Of a stretch of DNA of 64,000 nt, positions 63,021 to 64,000 are shown in pieces. Position numbers and translations under genes: made by a program. The DNA is taken from positions 3,944,265 to 4,008,264 of the forward strand of contig NZ_KB913017.1 of NCBI RefSeq assembly GCF_000383975.1. Reading direction: 5' to 3'. The notes beneath the pieces are model-generated. The model saw nothing but the letters and a program-made list of their open reading frames with translations, was not told the DNA's origin and did not search any database. The DNA comes from Natronorubrum tibetense GA33. GTDB lineage: Archaea > Halobacteriota > Halobacteria > Halobacteriales > Natrialbaceae. The first letter of the stretch is position 1, and each line of letters starts with the position of its first letter.

Positions 63021-64000
63021 TCAGACGAGTTCGGTCCGCCGAATCTTCCCGGTCGTCGTGGTCGGGAGGTCGTCGCGGAACGCTATCTCGCGAGGATATT
63101 CGTACGCCGCTAGTTTCTCACGGACCAGGTCCCGAATCTCCTCGCGCAACTCGTCCGTTCCCGTCACGCCGTCTACGGGCTGGACGACGGCCTTGATGAT
63201 CTCGCCACGGGTCTCGTCCGGAACGCCGACGACGCCGACCTGTTCGACGACCTCGTGCTCGAGGATCGTCTCCTCGACCTCCCGCGGCGCGACGCGGTAG
63301 CCGCTCGTGATGATGAGTTCGTCATCCCGCGACGTGAACCAGCAGTAGCCGTCGTCGTCGCGTTCGGCCAGGTCGCCCGTGAGATGCCAGACGTCTCCAT
63401 CCGGACCGTCCTCGAGCGTCACCGCCGCCGTCTTCTCCGGAGCATTCCAGTACGCTTCGAAGATCACGGGATCGTCGCCGCGTCGAACCGCTATCTCGCC
63501 GATTTCACCCGGATCGACGCGCTCACCCGTCTCCGAATCCAGTACGGCAACGTCGTGGCCCGGAGCCGGCTTTCCCATGCTCCCCGGCTTCGCCGGGAAC
63601 CACTCACGGCAGTTGGTCACGAGCAGGTTCGCCTCCGTCTGGCCGTAGAGTTCGTTGACGACCACGCCCGAAAGCGCCTCGTCGGCCCACTCGAGAATCT
63701 CCCCGGTCAGCGGTTCGCCGCCGGAACAGATCGCCTCGAGCGAGAGGTCGTAGCGGTCACTGGGATTCTCGATACCCATCAGCATCCGGATCGCAGTCGG
63801 TGGGATGAAGGCGTCGGTAACGTCGAATGCGGCCATAATCTCGTAGGCGCGCTCGGGGTCGAACGACCCCATCGGATACCCCACCACTGGCTGACCGTAG
63901 TGCCAGGCGGGAAAGACGAGGTCGCCGAGCGCGCCGATCCAGGCCCAGTCGGCGGGCGTCCAGTAGACGCCGTCGCGAACGTCGCGCTCGAAGTACATCG
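63021..64000 (-). CDS. Acyl-CoA synthetase (AMP-forming), C-terminal part
   Basis: The gene runs out of the window; about 325 residues of the C-terminal two thirds are present. AMP-binding motifs: SGGEPLTGEILEWADE and VVNELYGQTEANLLVTNCRE; then TSRDDELIITSGYRVAPREV and PTTTTGKIRRTEL with the catalytic lysine. Such enzymes activate acetate, propionate or medium-chain acids. The substrate cannot be told from this part. Convergent with guaB. Confidence 0.9.
   Translation of the reverse strand, partial: MYFERDVRDGVYWTPADWAWIGALGDLVFPAWHYGQPVVGYPMGSFDPERAYEIMAAFDVTDAFIPPTAIRMLMGIENPSDRYDLSLEAICSGGEPLTGEILEWADEALSGVVVNELYGQTEANLLVTNCREWFPAKPGSMGKPAPGHDVAVLDSETGERVDPGEIGEIAVRRGDDPVIFEAYWNAPEKTAAVTLEDGPDGDVWHLTGDLAERDDDGYCWFTSRDDELIITSGYRVAPREVEETILEHEVVEQVGVVGVPDETRGEIIKAVVQPVDGVTGTDELREEIRDLVREKLAAYEYPREIAFRDDLPTTTTGKIRRTELV

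Overview
The window reads as haloarchaeal chromosome. The proteins are strongly acidic, the host DNA is GC-rich with frequent CTCGAG-type codon runs, lipoprotein and Tat signals are of the halophilic type, several genes look leaderless with a TATA element about 25-30 bp before the start codon, and a tRNA-Trp carries the long haloarchaeal intron. A Natrialbales-type genus such as Natrinema or Haloterrigena is my inference, not something the sequence proves.

Left chromosomal block (1-22.9 kb): central metabolism and housekeeping. It holds methylmalonyl-CoA mutase large subunit and epimerase, a 2-oxoacid:ferredoxin oxidoreductase pair (korA/korB), an aminotransferase, a D-lactate/glycolate dehydrogenase-type flavoprotein, a TPP-dependent decarboxylase/synthase-like enzyme, an F420-dependent LLM oxidoreductase, a UbiA prenyltransferase, a LysE exporter, two lipoproteins, and small haloarchaeal conserved proteins.

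Integration islets at 22.97-24.74 kb: the last eight codons of the YchF-type GTPase gene (24.7-25.9 kb, minus strand) occur three times in tandem. They differ almost only at synonymous positions and separate two small cargo units: a Doc-type toxin with a small partner ORF, and a membrane protein. This looks like serial site-specific insertion into the 3' end of a protein gene, with no integrase in the islets.

Sensory block (26-37.3 kb): a decayed sensor gene, an HTH-GNAT fusion, a DUF7344 winged-helix membrane regulator, a Bat-type HTH-10 regulator, a soluble histidine kinase with seven PAS-like domains, and two paralogous receiver proteins. Both receivers have lost the acidic-pocket Asp and carry Glu in place of the phospho-acceptor Asp.

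Provirus (37,638-59,799, about 22.2 kb): bounded by an 18-bp direct repeat that overlaps the 3' end of tRNA-Trp. Its left end has an SNJ2-like integrase operon (integrase plus two small partners) divergent from a winged-helix repressor-like gene. The middle is a rightward structural block typical of pleolipoviruses: a four-TM protein, small membrane proteins, a large Tat-exported, membrane-anchored spike, and an ATPase. Two tandem type IV pilin-like genes lie ahead of it, and the spike contains an internal PQQ-type beta-propeller. The right end is a leftward operon with a replication-protein candidate, a DUF488 protein, a PD-(D/E)XK-like protein and zinc-binding small proteins. Between 50.2 and 56.1 kb lies a patchwork of AT-rich cargo genes (a HEPN-type protein, membrane proteins) joined by repeated copies of one small gene and one hairpin. 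I propose this as a cassette-type accessory or defence array; it is the best candidate for an undescribed system here.

Right chromosomal block (59.96-64 kb): a DUF5794 membrane protein, guaB (IMP dehydrogenase) and the C-terminal part of an acyl-CoA synthetase cut by the window edge.
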